A stretch of DNA of 64,000 nucleotides from JALZKA01 sp963717635 (GCA_963717635.1 OY970347.1:1302001-1366000); one strand, 5' to 3'; shown: positions 33,599 through 44,173, counted from the stretch's first letter. Notes: generated by a model from the letters alone, not told the origin. Translations and numbers: made by a program.

Positions 33599-34804
33599 AT
33601 GGCCCGGCAACCGCTGAGATCCCGCGCCCGCGCCCGCGCGCAGGCGCTGCTGCGCGGCACGACCGACGCGAAACCCGTGGCGGCCCCGGTTCACGGCCGG
33701 GCGCGGCTCGGGCGGAAGACCAAGGATCTCGTCAAGCGGCTTGGGCCCGAGGACGTCGCGATCATCGACCACGCCGACATCGACCGCATCGCGGCCGAGG
33801 ACCTGGTGGCCTCGGGCGTGTGCGCCGTCGTCAACCTCTCGCGGTCGTCGACCGACCGCTACCCGAACACCGGGCCGCTGCTCTTGGTTCGAGCCGGCGT
33901 CCCTCTGGTCGACGTGCCTGAGGCGCCGCTCTTCGACGAGCTTCGCGACGGGGACGAGATCGCGATCATCGGCGGCGAGGTTCGGCGCGGGGATCAGCTC
34001 GTGGCGCGCGGAGAGCTGCTCGGCCTGGCCCAGCTCGAGGAGCAGCATGCGGAGCAGCGCGCGCGGATCGACCGGGCGATCGCGGATTTCGCCGCCAACA
34101 CCGCCGAGCACGTCCGCGAGGAGGGGGATCTGCTGGCCGGGGACGTCGAGTTGCCGCGCGTCCGGACGAGCTTTCAGGACCGCCACGTCCTGATCGTCGT
34201 ACGCGGCACGACCTACCGCAGCGACCTGCGGACGCTGCGCGCCTACATCCACGACGTGCGGCCCGTGCTGGTGGGGGTGGACGGCGGCGCCGACGCGCTG
34301 CTGGAGGCTGGCCTCGAGCCCGACGTGATCCTCGGCGACATGGACTCGGCCACCGACGCCGCACTGCGCTCCGGCGCCGAGGTGATCGTCCACGCCTACC
34401 GCGACGGACGGGCGCCCGGGTCCGAGCGCCTCGACGCGATGGGCGTCGAGCACCTGGTCGCGCCTGCGATTGGAACCAGCCAGGATGTCGCGATGCTGCT
34501 GGCCTACGAGAACGGGGCGGAGCTGATCGTCAGCGTGGGAGCCCAGTTCAACCTGGTCGAGTTCCTGGACAAGAACCGCGCCGGGATGTCCTCGACCTTT
34601 TTGACCCGCCTGCGCATCGGCGAGATCCTGGTGGACGCCAAGGGCGTGAGCCGTCTCTACAGCCCGGGTGTCTCAGGGCGCCTGATCTGGGTCTTCCTCG
34701 CCGTCGCGGCGCTGTTGACTCTGATCGTCGTGCTGATCTCCGACCCGTTGCGCGAGTTGGTAGACCTGATCTGGCTGAAGATCGAAGTTCTGCTGGGGCT
34801 TTGA
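33599..34804 (+). CDS. steA: SteA-like septation protein (thiamine pyrophosphokinase-like fold)
   Basis: A 401-residue protein. The middle and C-terminal parts carry a TPK-like nucleotide-binding fold (VLVGVDGGADALLEAGLEPDVILGDMDS), then a hydrophobic C-terminal helix (LIWVFLAVAALLTLIVVLI). In Corynebacterium the homologue SteA acts with SteB in cytokinesis; M. tuberculosis Rv1697 sits between recN and the steB homologue as here. ATG at 33599, 32 bases after the recN stop. Topology and gene order make the assignment solid, but the biochemical role is not known. Confidence 0.88.
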   Translation: MARQPLRSRARARAQALLRGTTDAKPVAAPVHGRARLGRKTKDLVKRLGPEDVAIIDHADIDRIAAEDLVASGVCAVVNLSRSSTDRYPNTGPLLLVRAGVPLVDVPEAPLFDELRDGDEIAIIGGEVRRGDQLVARGELLGLAQLEEQHAEQRARIDRAIADFAANTAEHVREEGDLLAGDVELPRVRTSFQDRHVLIVVRGTTYRSDLRTLRAYIHDVRPVLVGVDGGADALLEAGLEPDVILGDMDSATDAALRSGAEVIVHAYRDGRAPGSERLDAMGVEHLVAPAIGTSQDVAMLLAYENGAELIVSVGAQFNLVEFLDKNRAGMSSTFLTRLRIGEILVDAKGVSRLYSPGVSGRLIWVFLAVAALLTLIVVLISDPLRELVDLIWLKIEVLLGL

Positions 34805-34859
34805 TGAGCGGCTCTGTCGCGAAACCAAATTTGCCCGAATGGCAATGGTAGGTATCTAG

Positions 34860-35744
34860 ATGGGTTATTCGTCCCGCTACCACGTAGCCTCGCTGGCGGC
34901 GGTCTTCATGGCGCTGGCGATCGGGATCCTGATTGGCGCCGCCCTTGGCAGCGACGTCATCTCCGGCACCGCCGAAAACCTCGAGGACGACCTGCGGCAG
35001 GACCTCGACCAGGTTCGCGCCGAGAACGCCGACCTGCGGGCCGAGCTCGAGTTCGAGCAGGGCTTCTCCGCGCAGATCGCTCCAGCACTGGTCGCCGACC
35101 GCCTCGCGGCGCGCGAGGTCGCGCTGATCGGATTGGGCGACGCGGATACCGCGACGCTGGCGGACGATCTCCAGGCAGCCCTCGGACCGGCCGGAGCCGA
35201 GCTGACCCAGGTTGGGAGCGTGCGCGAGCCCCCAAACGTCGACGCCCTGACCGAGTCGCTGCTGACGCCACGGCAACGACGGGCGCCGGCGGCCGAACAG
35301 CTCGAGCTTGCGGCGGAGCGAGCGGGGCGCCTCCTGGCCGGGAGGGGAGAGCTCTCGACCGAGGTACGCGGGACGCTGATGTCCGAGTTCTCCGGCAACC
35401 CCGAGAGCCTGGACGCCGCGGTTGTCGTTCGCGCCCAACCGGAGGACCTCCCAGCGCGGGAGGAGAACGCGGCGCAGATCATCGAAGCCGGATTGATCCG
35501 CGGGCTTCGCGACGCGGGGCTGCGGGTCGTGGGCGCCGAGCGTGAGGACACGGAGCCCTCGTCGATCGAGTTCTTCACGGCGCAGGGACTCGCCACCGTC
35601 GACAGCATCGACCAGCTGCCAGGCAAGGTCGCGCTGGTGCTGGCCTTGGACGGCGCCGACGGCGACTTCGGGGTGAAGGAGACGGCCGACAGCCTGTTGC
35701 CCGACCTGATCGCGCCGGCCGGCGCCGCGGCCGGCGGGGGCTAG
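34860..35744 (+). CDS. steB: SteB/MctB-like membrane-anchored protein (copper transporter MctB family)
   Basis: A 294-residue protein beginning MGYSSRYHVASLAAVFMALAI. It has one transmembrane helix, a coiled coil at about residues 38-70 (LEDDLRQDLDQVRAENADL) and a long extracytoplasmic domain with a Gly/Ala-rich end. Homologues are M. tuberculosis Rv1698 (MctB, linked to copper tolerance) and Corynebacterium SteB. It follows steA after 55 bases, in the order conserved across Actinobacteria. GGTAGG 8 bases before the ATG can serve as ribosome binding site. Confidence 0.85.
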   Translation: MGYSSRYHVASLAAVFMALAIGILIGAALGSDVISGTAENLEDDLRQDLDQVRAENADLRAELEFEQGFSAQIAPALVADRLAAREVALIGLGDADTATLADDLQAALGPAGAELTQVGSVREPPNVDALTESLLTPRQRRAPAAEQLELAAERAGRLLAGRGELSTEVRGTLMSEFSGNPESLDAAVVVRAQPEDLPAREENAAQIIEAGLIRGLRDAGLRVVGAEREDTEPSSIEFFTAQGLATVDSIDQLPGKVALVLALDGADGDFGVKETADSLLPDLIAPAGAAAGGG

Positions 35745-35751
35745 CCGGGCG

Positions 35752-36588
35752 GTGCTCTCGGGCCTGGTGCTCTCCGCGGGGCTCGCCCTGGTCTTCGCCG
35801 GGCCCTGGCTGGCCGACATGGCCCGGTCGGGCCTGGCGCGGTCGAACTTTCGCGGACGCCAGGTGGCATTTCCCGCCGGCGCAGTGCTGATCGCCTGCTC
35901 GCTGCTGGCGCTGGCACCACTCGCCATCCTCGACGACCGGGCGGACCTGGACCTGCTGGATCCGGAGTTGCGGCGCTGGGCCGTCTACGTGCTTGGCGTC
36001 GCCCTGCTGGGTTTGCTGGACGACGCGCTCGGGCGCGGCGCGGCGGCCGACACCGCCCGGGGCTGGCGCGGGCACGCGCGGGCGGTCATGGGCGGCCGGT
36101 TCTCGACCGGCGCGATCAAGGCCGTCGGGGCTCTGGCTCTCGCCGCCTACGCTGCGTCGGGTCGCGGCCAGGAGGGCTTCGACTACGTCGTGGACCTGGC
36201 CCTGCTGCTGCTGGTGACGAACCTGTTCAACCTGCTCGACCTGCGGCCGGGCCGGGTCGAGAAGGTCTTCCTGGCCCTTTTGGCCGGGCTCTGCATCGGC
36301 GCCACGACGATCGAGCCGCTCGAGCTGGTCGGCGTGTTCGTGGGCCCGGTGATCGTCGTCGGCTGGTTCACCCTGCGCGAGCGGGCGATGCTGGGCGACA
36401 CGGGCGCGAACCTGATCGGCGCGCTGGCCGGGGTCGCGATGCTGGAGACGCTGGACGAGACCGGCCGGCTGATCGCCCTTGGTGTCGTCGGCGCGCTTAC
36501 GGTCTACGGCGAGTTCCGCTCGATCTCTGCGACGATCGACCGCGTTCCGCCACTGCGCTCTCTAGACTCGCTCGGCAGAGTCAGTTGA
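35752..36588 (+). CDS. MraY/WecA-like phospho-sugar transferase (glycosyltransferase family 4)
   Basis: A 278-residue polytopic protein with about nine hydrophobic segments. Motifs of the polyprenyl-phosphate sugar-1-phosphate transferase family are present: LLGLLDDALG (DDxxG), RFSTGAIKAVG, LFNLLDLRPGRVEK (NxxNxxD) and MLGDTGANLIGAL. It is shorter than MraY and lacks a clear C-terminal histidine motif, so the lipid and sugar are unknown. GTG start seven bases after steB, with pyrG 19 bases further on. Its position inside a division/envelope cluster suggests a role in wall-polymer synthesis. Confidence 0.75.
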   Translation: MLSGLVLSAGLALVFAGPWLADMARSGLARSNFRGRQVAFPAGAVLIACSLLALAPLAILDDRADLDLLDPELRRWAVYVLGVALLGLLDDALGRGAAADTARGWRGHARAVMGGRFSTGAIKAVGALALAAYAASGRGQEGFDYVVDLALLLLVTNLFNLLDLRPGRVEKVFLALLAGLCIGATTIEPLELVGVFVGPVIVVGWFTLRERAMLGDTGANLIGALAGVAMLETLDETGRLIALGVVGALTVYGEFRSISATIDRVPPLRSLDSLGRVS

Positions 36589-36607
36589 GCAGCTCAAAGA
36601 CGAATTC

Positions 36608-38302
<1,695 letters not shown>

Positions 38303-38328
38303 CGCCCCAAACCCGTTAGAGTCGGCCG

Positions 38329-39171
38329 ATGGTCGATCTCGATAAGTACCGCGCGGATTCTCTTGCCAACTGGGACCGGTTCGCGGCCAACTGGGACGAC
38401 GAGCACGATTTCCTCCGGTCGAGGATGGGCGTGGTCGGCGACCGACTGGTCGAGCGGCTCGACCCACAGCCGGGCGAGACCGTGCTCGAGCTTGCGGCGG
38501 GAACCGGCCACACCGGATTTGGCGCGGCCGAGCGGATCGGCGACGACGGCAAGCTGATCTCGACCGACTTCGCCCCTGGGATGGTGGATGCAGCGCGCGG
38601 CCGGGGCGAGGGGCGTGGTCTCGCCAACGTGGAGTACAGGGTTCTCGACGCGGAGCGGATGGACCTCGAGGACTCGAGCGTCGACGGCGTGCTCTGCCGC
38701 TTCGGCTACATGCTGATGGCTGATCCCGCCGCGGCACTGGGTGAGACTCGCAGGGTGCTGCGTGACGGTGGTCGGCTTTCGTTTGCCGTCTGGGGCCCGC
38801 CGCTGCGAAATCTCTGGGCCGCGATCCCCGGGATGACCATGGTCGAGATGGGCCACCTGCCGCCTCCCGATCCGGACGGCCCGGGCATCTTCGCGATGGG
38901 GGACCCGGATCGCGTCCGGTCGCTGGTGACCGGCGCCGGTTTCGACGAGCCGCAGATCGAGGAGGTCGACGTTTCCTGGGACTATGAGGACCTGGACGAG
39001 CACTGGGCGAAGACGCTGAAGCTGGCGGCCCCGATTGCCCAGGCATACGAGAACCTCTCCGAGGGCGATCAGGAGAAGGCGAAGGCACTGGTGCGCGAGC
39101 GCGTCGAGGAGCGGTTCGCCGAAGACGAGGCCGCGCTCGACGGCGTCGCCCTCGCCGTGCTCTGCGAGTAG
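38329..39171 (+). CDS. Class I SAM-dependent methyltransferase
   Basis: A 280-residue methyltransferase. The N-terminus is NWDRFAANWDDEHDFLR, then motif I VLELAAGTGHTGFGAA, motif II ISTDFAPGMVDAA, and RMDLEDSSVDGVLCRFGYML. A helical C-terminal portion follows, with SEGDQEKAKALVRERVEERF. The substrate cannot be told. TAGAGT at 38317-38322 ends six bases before the ATG, so it probably has its own leaderless transcript, not coupled to pyrG. Confidence 0.88.
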   Translation: MVDLDKYRADSLANWDRFAANWDDEHDFLRSRMGVVGDRLVERLDPQPGETVLELAAGTGHTGFGAAERIGDDGKLISTDFAPGMVDAARGRGEGRGLANVEYRVLDAERMDLEDSSVDGVLCRFGYMLMADPAAALGETRRVLRDGGRLSFAVWGPPLRNLWAAIPGMTMVEMGHLPPPDPDGPGIFAMGDPDRVRSLVTGAGFDEPQIEEVDVSWDYEDLDEHWAKTLKLAAPIAQAYENLSEGDQEKAKALVRERVEERFAEDEAALDGVALAVLCE

Positions 39172-39192
39172 CCGTAGCGCAGGAAGGGGTCG

Positions 39193-39221
39193 TTGACTTG
39201 GCTCCGGTGCAGGCGTAGGGT
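39193..39221 (+). promoter_or_regulatory. Housekeeping-type promoter before the small ORF / DUF1326 genes
   Basis: TTGACT at 39193-39198, a 17-base spacer and TAGGGT at 39216-39221. This is one of the few places in the window with a good -35 box at the right distance. It would give a leader of about 25-30 bases before the ATG at 39254, which has GGGGGTAG as a possible ribosome binding site. Confidence 0.5.
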
Positions 39222-39253
39222 TGTGACGTCTCGCTCAACCCTGGGGGTAGTCG

Positions 39254-39364
39254 ATGGCTTCGAACGGACGGACCAGATGGCGGCTCACCGGCCACCACGC
39301 GGGGTCCTGCAACTGCGAAATGTACGAATTCGAATCGAGCAGCGAGGAGAGCCTCGATGGCTGA
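39254..39364 (+). CDS. Possible 36-residue cysteine-containing protein upstream of the DUF1326 gene
   Basis: An ATG-initiated ORF with product MASNGRTRWRLTGHHAGSCN through CEMYEF and an acidic Ser/Glu tail. The last eight bases overlap the DUF1326 start (ATGGCTGA), so translation would be coupled. Its WRLTGHHAGSCNC resembles the WRIKGDFVDFCKC start of the next protein, so it may be a duplicated metal-binding N-terminus, a leader peptide or a true small protein. It lies between a good promoter and the next gene. No homologue is known to me. Confidence 0.4.
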   Translation: MASNGRTRWRLTGHHAGSCNCEMYEFESSSEESLDG

Positions 39365-39998
39365 GAGCTGGCGCATCAAGGGAGACTTCGTCGACTTCTG
39401 CAAGTGCGCCGTGCCGTGCCCTTGCACGTTCGGCCGCCCGCCCACCGAGGGTGACTGCCAGGGTGTGATGGGTTACAAGGTGCGCGAGGGGAACTACGGC
39501 GACGTGGAGCTGGGCGGACTCAACCTCGTCGCGGTCGCGACGTTCGAGGGAAACGCGTGGGACCCCGACGTCCGGGCAGACATGGGAATGATCGTCGACG
39601 AGCGCGCGACGCCGGAGCAGCGCGAGGCCCTGCAGACGGTCTTCGGTGGTGAAGCCGGCGGCTGGCCGAAGATGTTCTCCGAGAACTTGCTCGGAGAGAT
39701 GCTTGGACTCGAGTTCGCACAGATCGAGCTGGAGATCGACGATGACCTTGGCTCGTGGAACCTGAGTGTGCCGGGCACCCTGGAGGGAGCAACGGAGCTG
39801 TTGACCGGTCCCACCAGCGGCCCCGAGCGGATGGCGGTACACAACCCGCCCGGCAGCGAGGTCGGGCCCGGCCAGGGGCCGGCCACCTACGGAATCACAA
39901 CAGCCGACAAGGGCGAGGCGTTCGGCATGACCTGGGATCGCTCCGGGAAGTCGAGCAAGCACATCCCGTTCGAGTGGTCGAGCGACGATCGGTTCTAG
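39357..39998 (+). CDS. DUF1326 domain-containing protein
   Basis: A 213-residue soluble protein beginning MAESWRIKGDFVDFCKCAVP with the CxC...CPC cluster typical of DUF1326 (CKCAVPCPC). No enzyme motif is known for this family. A clear AGGAGA ribosome binding site precedes the ATG. It is convergent with a DUF2182 membrane protein, and its stop overlaps that gene's end by four bases. DUF1326 and DUF2182 genes are often neighbours, so a shared role in handling a metal or small molecule is likely. The cysteine cluster suggests metal binding (inference). Confidence 0.85.
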   Translation: MAESWRIKGDFVDFCKCAVPCPCTFGRPPTEGDCQGVMGYKVREGNYGDVELGGLNLVAVATFEGNAWDPDVRADMGMIVDERATPEQREALQTVFGGEAGGWPKMFSENLLGEMLGLEFAQIELEIDDDLGSWNLSVPGTLEGATELLTGPTSGPERMAVHNPPGSEVGPGQGPATYGITTADKGEAFGMTWDRSGKSSKHIPFEWSSDDRF

Positions 39999-40900
39999 GG
40001 CTGCATCCCGTCCATCTCGTCCTGCGGAGGCTCCATCGGGGCCATCGACTCGGTTTCCTCCGGCTCGGCCTCCATCCCCATCGCCTCCATCGCCTGATCC
40101 GCGTCGGACGACCCGGGCACGGTCAGCCCAGGGACGTCCTCGGGCGCGGCAAGGACGCCGATCGCGAGTCCGACGAGCGCAACCGTCACCACACCACTGG
40201 CAACGGTCTTCCACGGCAGCAGCTTCTCGAGGGCGATGAACGCCGCGATCAGCGCCATCCAACCGATGCTCATCACGCCCAGCGCGAACAGCGCCGCCAT
40301 CAGGGCCCAGCAGCAGCCGATGCACCACCCGCCGTGCTCGACACCCATCCGAAGCGCGCCGATGCGACCCGGTCGCCAACCGTGCATCAGGAAGGTCAGG
40401 GGGTTCCGGCACTTGCGCAGGCAGACGTCCTTGAGCGGCGTCAGCTGGTAGATGGCCGCACCGAGGAGAACGCCCGCCGACAGATAGCGCCCGCCCTCGT
40501 CCCAAGCCAGGAAGCCGATGTCGGCCGAGCTGACGAGCTCGAAGATCGCGTAGGCCACCAGGCCAACCGCCGACCAGGCGACGAGGTATCCGGCCACAAA
40601 CAGCGCGATGGCTCCGGCCGGCGCGGTGGCGTCGTGCTCCCGCTTGCGCCTGTCGACTCGGGCGTACATGACCACCATCGGCCAGATCGCCGGGAACATC
40701 ATTGCCGCCATCATCGCCACCCAGACGCCGGTGAACCACGCCGCCCCTCCCAGGTCGGTTCCGGGACCGGCATCCATCCCGCCCATCCGATCGTCGGTGA
40801 CGACCCAGGCGACGGCGGCCGCGGCGATCAGGAGCCCGATCAGCCCGATCTGCAGCAACGAGGGCAGCGGTGGCGGGCGGCGCAGGGTCGCGGATTCCAT
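39995..40900 (-). CDS. DUF2182 (predicted metal-binding) membrane protein with Met-rich tail
   Basis: A 301-residue membrane protein with about seven hydrophobic segments. DUF2182 features are WVAMMAAMMFPAIWPMVVMYA, TPLKDVCLRKCRNPLTF and GVEHGGWCIGCCWALMA, all rich in Met, Cys and His. The C-terminal 45 residues, after the last helix, contain about nine methionines among acidic residues (for example MEAMGMEAEPEETESMAPM). Met-rich tails are typical of copper-handling proteins, which supports a metal role by analogy only. It is convergent with the DUF1326 gene. Confidence 0.82.
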   Translation of the reverse strand: MESATLRRPPPLPSLLQIGLIGLLIAAAAVAWVVTDDRMGGMDAGPGTDLGGAAWFTGVWVAMMAAMMFPAIWPMVVMYARVDRRKREHDATAPAGAIALFVAGYLVAWSAVGLVAYAIFELVSSADIGFLAWDEGGRYLSAGVLLGAAIYQLTPLKDVCLRKCRNPLTFLMHGWRPGRIGALRMGVEHGGWCIGCCWALMAALFALGVMSIGWMALIAAFIALEKLLPWKTVASGVVTVALVGLAIGVLAAPEDVPGLTVPGSSDADQAMEAMGMEAEPEETESMAPMEPPQDEMDGMQP

Positions 40901-40961
40901 CGACTCCGCAGCCTAGACCCCGGCGTTGCGGAGGGTCAAGCACCGCATAGCCTGTGCCGCG

Positions 40962-42092
40962 ATGGAGAGCCAGCAGCGCCTGCTCGACCGCTTCGTGCGC
41001 CTCTGCGAGATCGCCAGCCCGACCGGGGATGAGCGGGCGGTGGCCGATGCCGTGCTCGACGAGTTGCTGGGACTTGGCGTGGAGGTCTTCGAGGACGACG
41101 CCGGGGACGCCGCGCGTGCGGGTGCCGGGAACCTGGTCGCGCGGGTGCCGGGCCCCGGCGACGCCTGGGTTGCGTTCTTCGCCCATCTCGACACGGTGCC
41201 GCACGACGGTCCGGTGCAGGTTGAGCTGGTGGACGGCGTCTACGGCAGCGCCGGGGACACGATCCTGGGCGCCGACAACAAGGCGGCGGTGACGGTGCTG
41301 ATGGAGCTCGCGGCGCTGGCGGCGGAGTCGGGACCGCCGCCCGTTGGCCTGGAGCTGGTCTTCACCGTCGCCGAGGAGGACGGTCTGCGGGGTGCCAAGG
41401 AGCTGGACGTCTCGGCGCTGCGCTCGCCGTTCGGATACGTGCTCGACCACGCGACGCCGATCGGCGAGGTGATCATGGCGGCTCCCACCTACAACCGGGT
41501 GGTCGCGGACTTCGAGGGCACAGAGGCACACTCGGGCATCAGGCCGGAGGACGGCCACAGCGCGATCGCGGCCGCGGCGGCGGCGATCGCCGCAATGGAT
41601 CTGGGCCGCCTCGATCAGGAGACGACGGCCAACGTCGGCGTGATCTCGGGCGGCACCGCGTCGAACGTCGTTGCCGGGGAGTGCCGGATCGAGGCGGAGG
41701 CCCGCAGCCTCGACGAGGGCAAGGCCACGGCCGCCACCGCAGCGATCGTCGACGCTTGCACGTGGGCGGCGACGGAGGGCGGTTGCGACGTCGACGTCGA
41801 CGTGGTCGAGATGTTCCGCGGATACCGGCTTGCCCCGGGTGCGGCGGCGGTGCGGATCGCCCGGGATGCGCTTTCGGCCTGCGGGATCGAGCCGCGCGAG
41901 ACGGTCACCGGAGGGGGCAGCGATGCGAACGCGTTGATCGCCCAGGGGTTCGAGTGCTTGCTGCTCGCAAACGGCACCGAGGCGAACCACACCCCGAACG
42001 AGCGCGTGGCCTCGGGGCGGATCGTCGAGATGCTGGCGGTGTGCCAGGAGATCGCGGCGCTCGCCGGCGCGGAAGCCGAGGTCGCCGACTGA
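40962..42092 (+). CDS. M20 family metallopeptidase (PepT-like)
   Basis: A zinc aminopeptidase of 376 residues. Metal-site motifs: FFAHLDTVPHDGP, ILGADNKAAV, the general base pair in FTVAEEDGL, the YVLDHA region, and the C-terminal NGTEANHTPNE histidine. The lid domain has FEGTEAHSGIRPEDGHSAI. The closest type is tripeptidase T-like M20B. I take the ATG at 40962. TAGCCT ends eight bases upstream. The DUF3866 ATG shares one base with its stop. Confidence 0.9.
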   Translation: MESQQRLLDRFVRLCEIASPTGDERAVADAVLDELLGLGVEVFEDDAGDAARAGAGNLVARVPGPGDAWVAFFAHLDTVPHDGPVQVELVDGVYGSAGDTILGADNKAAVTVLMELAALAAESGPPPVGLELVFTVAEEDGLRGAKELDVSALRSPFGYVLDHATPIGEVIMAAPTYNRVVADFEGTEAHSGIRPEDGHSAIAAAAAAIAAMDLGRLDQETTANVGVISGGTASNVVAGECRIEAEARSLDEGKATAATAAIVDACTWAATEGGCDVDVDVVEMFRGYRLAPGAAAVRIARDALSACGIEPRETVTGGGSDANALIAQGFECLLLANGTEANHTPNERVASGRIVEMLAVCQEIAALAGAEAEVAD

Positions 42093-43150
42093 TGCTGAAA
42101 CTGCGGCGCGGCACGGTGGTGGGCGATGACCCGCTGACCGTGGAGGTCGCCGGCGAGGTCCGGCGCGCCTGGGCCGATCCGGCGATGGTCGGCGAGATGC
42201 GGGCGGGCGACGAGGTGGTGGTGAACGTCGAGGCCGTCGACCTCGAATTGGGCTCGGGCGGCTTCGACGTGGTCCACGTGAACCTGACCCGTGGGCTGCA
42301 GGCGCCCGGCGGCGAGGAGGTTCACGTGATGAAGCTGAACTACACGTCGCTCCAGCACCCGGTGGCGCCGCTCGAGCCGGTGCTCGACGCCGAGCCGACG
42401 CCGGCGATGCCGGTCCTCGTCGTGCACCTGCACGGCCAGCTTGCGCCGGCGCTTTGGGCCGCGGGGGAGGCGCGCTCCGATCTGCGCGTCGGCTATCTGC
42501 AGACGCCCGGCGGGGCGCTGCCGGGCACGCTGTCGGAGGACGTCTCGGTCCTGCGCGAACGGGGGCTGCTCGCCGGCCATGTCACGGGTGGGCCGACGCA
42601 CGGCGGAGAGCACGAGGCGATCAGCGTTGCCGGCGGCATCGATGCGGCGGCTCGAGTCCTCGGCTGGGACGCGTGCGTGGCCGGTCCCGGGCCCGGAATC
42701 CTCGGCTCCGCCAGCCGGCTCGGTCACGGCGGGCTCGCGGCCCTCGACACCGCGCACGTCGCGCTGGCTCTGGGGATGCCGACGCTATTGGCGCCCCGGC
42801 TCTCCAGCTCCGACCCGCGCTCGCGCCACCGCGGGCTGAGCCACCACAGCCGCACCGTGCTCGAGCTGCTGCTGGGGCCAGTCCGGGTCCCGGTGCCCGA
42901 GATCGAAACCGAGGGCTGGCCACTTCTGGACGCCGAGGCGCCCGAGGGCGGCTCGCGCGAGGAGGCCCTGGAGGACCTGATCGCGGCGACAAAGGGCAAG
43001 CACGACCTGGCGGTGGAGCCCGTTGACCTCGGCGGCTACGCCGCCAGCGGCCTGCCGACCCGGACGATGGGGCGCGAGCTGGACCAGGATCCGCTGTTCT
43101 TCGCCGCGGCGCTTGCGGCGGGCGCGGCGCTGGCGGGCGCCGCCTCCTGA
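42092..43150 (+). CDS. DUF3866 family protein
   Basis: A 352-residue soluble protein. The N-terminal part is a small beta-barrel-like region (LKLRRGTVVGDDPLTVEVAG). The rest carries conserved Gly/His motifs such as KLNYTSLQHPVAPLEP, LQTPGGALPGTLSE, GPTHGGEHEA and VAGPGPGILGSASRLGHGG. The family has no known function. Its position next to an M20 peptidase and before xerD is a common actinobacterial and firmicute layout. ATG start overlapping the upstream stop by one base. Confidence 0.85.
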   Translation: MLKLRRGTVVGDDPLTVEVAGEVRRAWADPAMVGEMRAGDEVVVNVEAVDLELGSGGFDVVHVNLTRGLQAPGGEEVHVMKLNYTSLQHPVAPLEPVLDAEPTPAMPVLVVHLHGQLAPALWAAGEARSDLRVGYLQTPGGALPGTLSEDVSVLRERGLLAGHVTGGPTHGGEHEAISVAGGIDAAARVLGWDACVAGPGPGILGSASRLGHGGLAALDTAHVALALGMPTLLAPRLSSSDPRSRHRGLSHHSRTVLELLLGPVRVPVPEIETEGWPLLDAEAPEGGSREEALEDLIAATKGKHDLAVEPVDLGGYAASGLPTRTMGRELDQDPLFFAAALAAGAALAGAAS

Positions 43151-43204
43151 CGCACGAACGGCTGCAGCGGCAGGGGTCATCGGCACCGGGTGGAAACGGG
43201 TGCC

Positions 43205-44173
43205 ATGGCTGTCGCCGTAAAGCCCACGCAGGAGCGCAAGGTCGAGGCCCGGTTCGAGGCGCTGGTCCTTGACTTCCTGGCCTATCTCGAGTTCGAGCGC
43301 GGGCTTGCACGGAACACGCTCGACGCCTACCGGACCGACCTTCTGCAGTTCGGCGTGTTCCTCGCGGCACGGAACCGGGGAGCGACCGAGGTCGAGCGCG
43401 TGGACGTCGCCGACTTCCTCGCCGATCTGGCGACCGGCAGGCCGGCGGTCAACGGCGACGACGCGCGGCCCCCTTGCTCCCCGGCGACGATCAGCCGCAA
43501 GACGGCGTGCCTGCGCTCCTTCTACCGCCACCTGCGCCGGGAGGAGCTGGTCGATGCCGATCCGACGGCGACGGTTGAGCCGCCCGCCAAGAGCCGCAAG
43601 CTTCCCCAGGTGCTGAGCCACGGCGAGGTCACCAAGCTGCTCGACAGCGCGAAGGGCTCCGATCCGATCGACCTGCGCGACCGGGCGCTGCTTGAGCTGA
43701 TGTATGGGTGCGGGCTTCGCGCATCGGAGGCCGTCGGGCTGGAGCTCACCGACATCGACATCAAGCGCGGCTTCGTGCGCCCGCACGGCAAGGGCTCGAA
43801 GGAGCGGATGGTGCCGCTCGGCAGCGCCGCCGCCGCCGCTGTCGGCCGCTACCTGCGCTCCGGGCGTCCGGATCTGGTCGGCTCCGATCCGGTGCGCGGG
43901 CTGTTCGTGAACTTTCGCGGCGGGGCGCTCACCCGGCAGGGGCTCTACAAGATCATCCAGCGCCACGCGAAGGCCGTCGGGCTGGACGGCAAGATGAGCC
44001 CGCACACCCTGCGCCACACGTTTGCCACGCACCTGCTGGCAGGCGGTTGCGACCTGCGGTCGGTGCAGGAGATGCTGGGCCACGCGGACGTCTCGACGAC
44101 CCAGCTCTACACCCATCTCTCGACCGAGCGGATCAAAGAGGTCTACTTCAAGGCGCACCCGCGCGCGACCTGA
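43205..44173 (+). CDS. xerD: Site-specific tyrosine recombinase XerD
   Basis: Resolves chromosome dimers at dif with XerC. A 322-residue protein with an N-terminal SAM-like core-binding domain (FLAYLEFERGLARNTLDAYR) and a catalytic domain with R-K-H-R-H-Y: GLRASEAVGLEL, the KGSKERMVPLG lysine, HTLRHTFATHLL and LGHADVSTTQLYTHL with the nucleophilic tyrosine. I take the ATG at 43205; an in-frame GTG at 43190 is possible. Xer recombinases are core genes in this position in Actinobacteria, so there is no reason to read it as an integrase of a mobile element. Confidence 0.94.
   Translation: MAVAVKPTQERKVEARFEALVLDFLAYLEFERGLARNTLDAYRTDLLQFGVFLAARNRGATEVERVDVADFLADLATGRPAVNGDDARPPCSPATISRKTACLRSFYRHLRREELVDADPTATVEPPAKSRKLPQVLSHGEVTKLLDSAKGSDPIDLRDRALLELMYGCGLRASEAVGLELTDIDIKRGFVRPHGKGSKERMVPLGSAAAAAVGRYLRSGRPDLVGSDPVRGLFVNFRGGALTRQGLYKIIQRHAKAVGLDGKMSPHTLRHTFATHLLAGGCDLRSVQEMLGHADVSTTQLYTHLSTERIKEVYFKAHPRAT

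Noticed and set aside
34831..34858. TTGCCC-N16-TATCTA as a promoter for steB
   Set aside because: The -10-like hexamer ends one base before the ATG, so the transcript would start inside the gene. The gene is more likely read from the upstream recN-steA transcript.
43205..44173. Tyrosine recombinase as integrase of a mobile element
   Set aside because: Its sequence and its place after DUF3866 fit core XerD. No attachment-site repeats or phage genes are near it.
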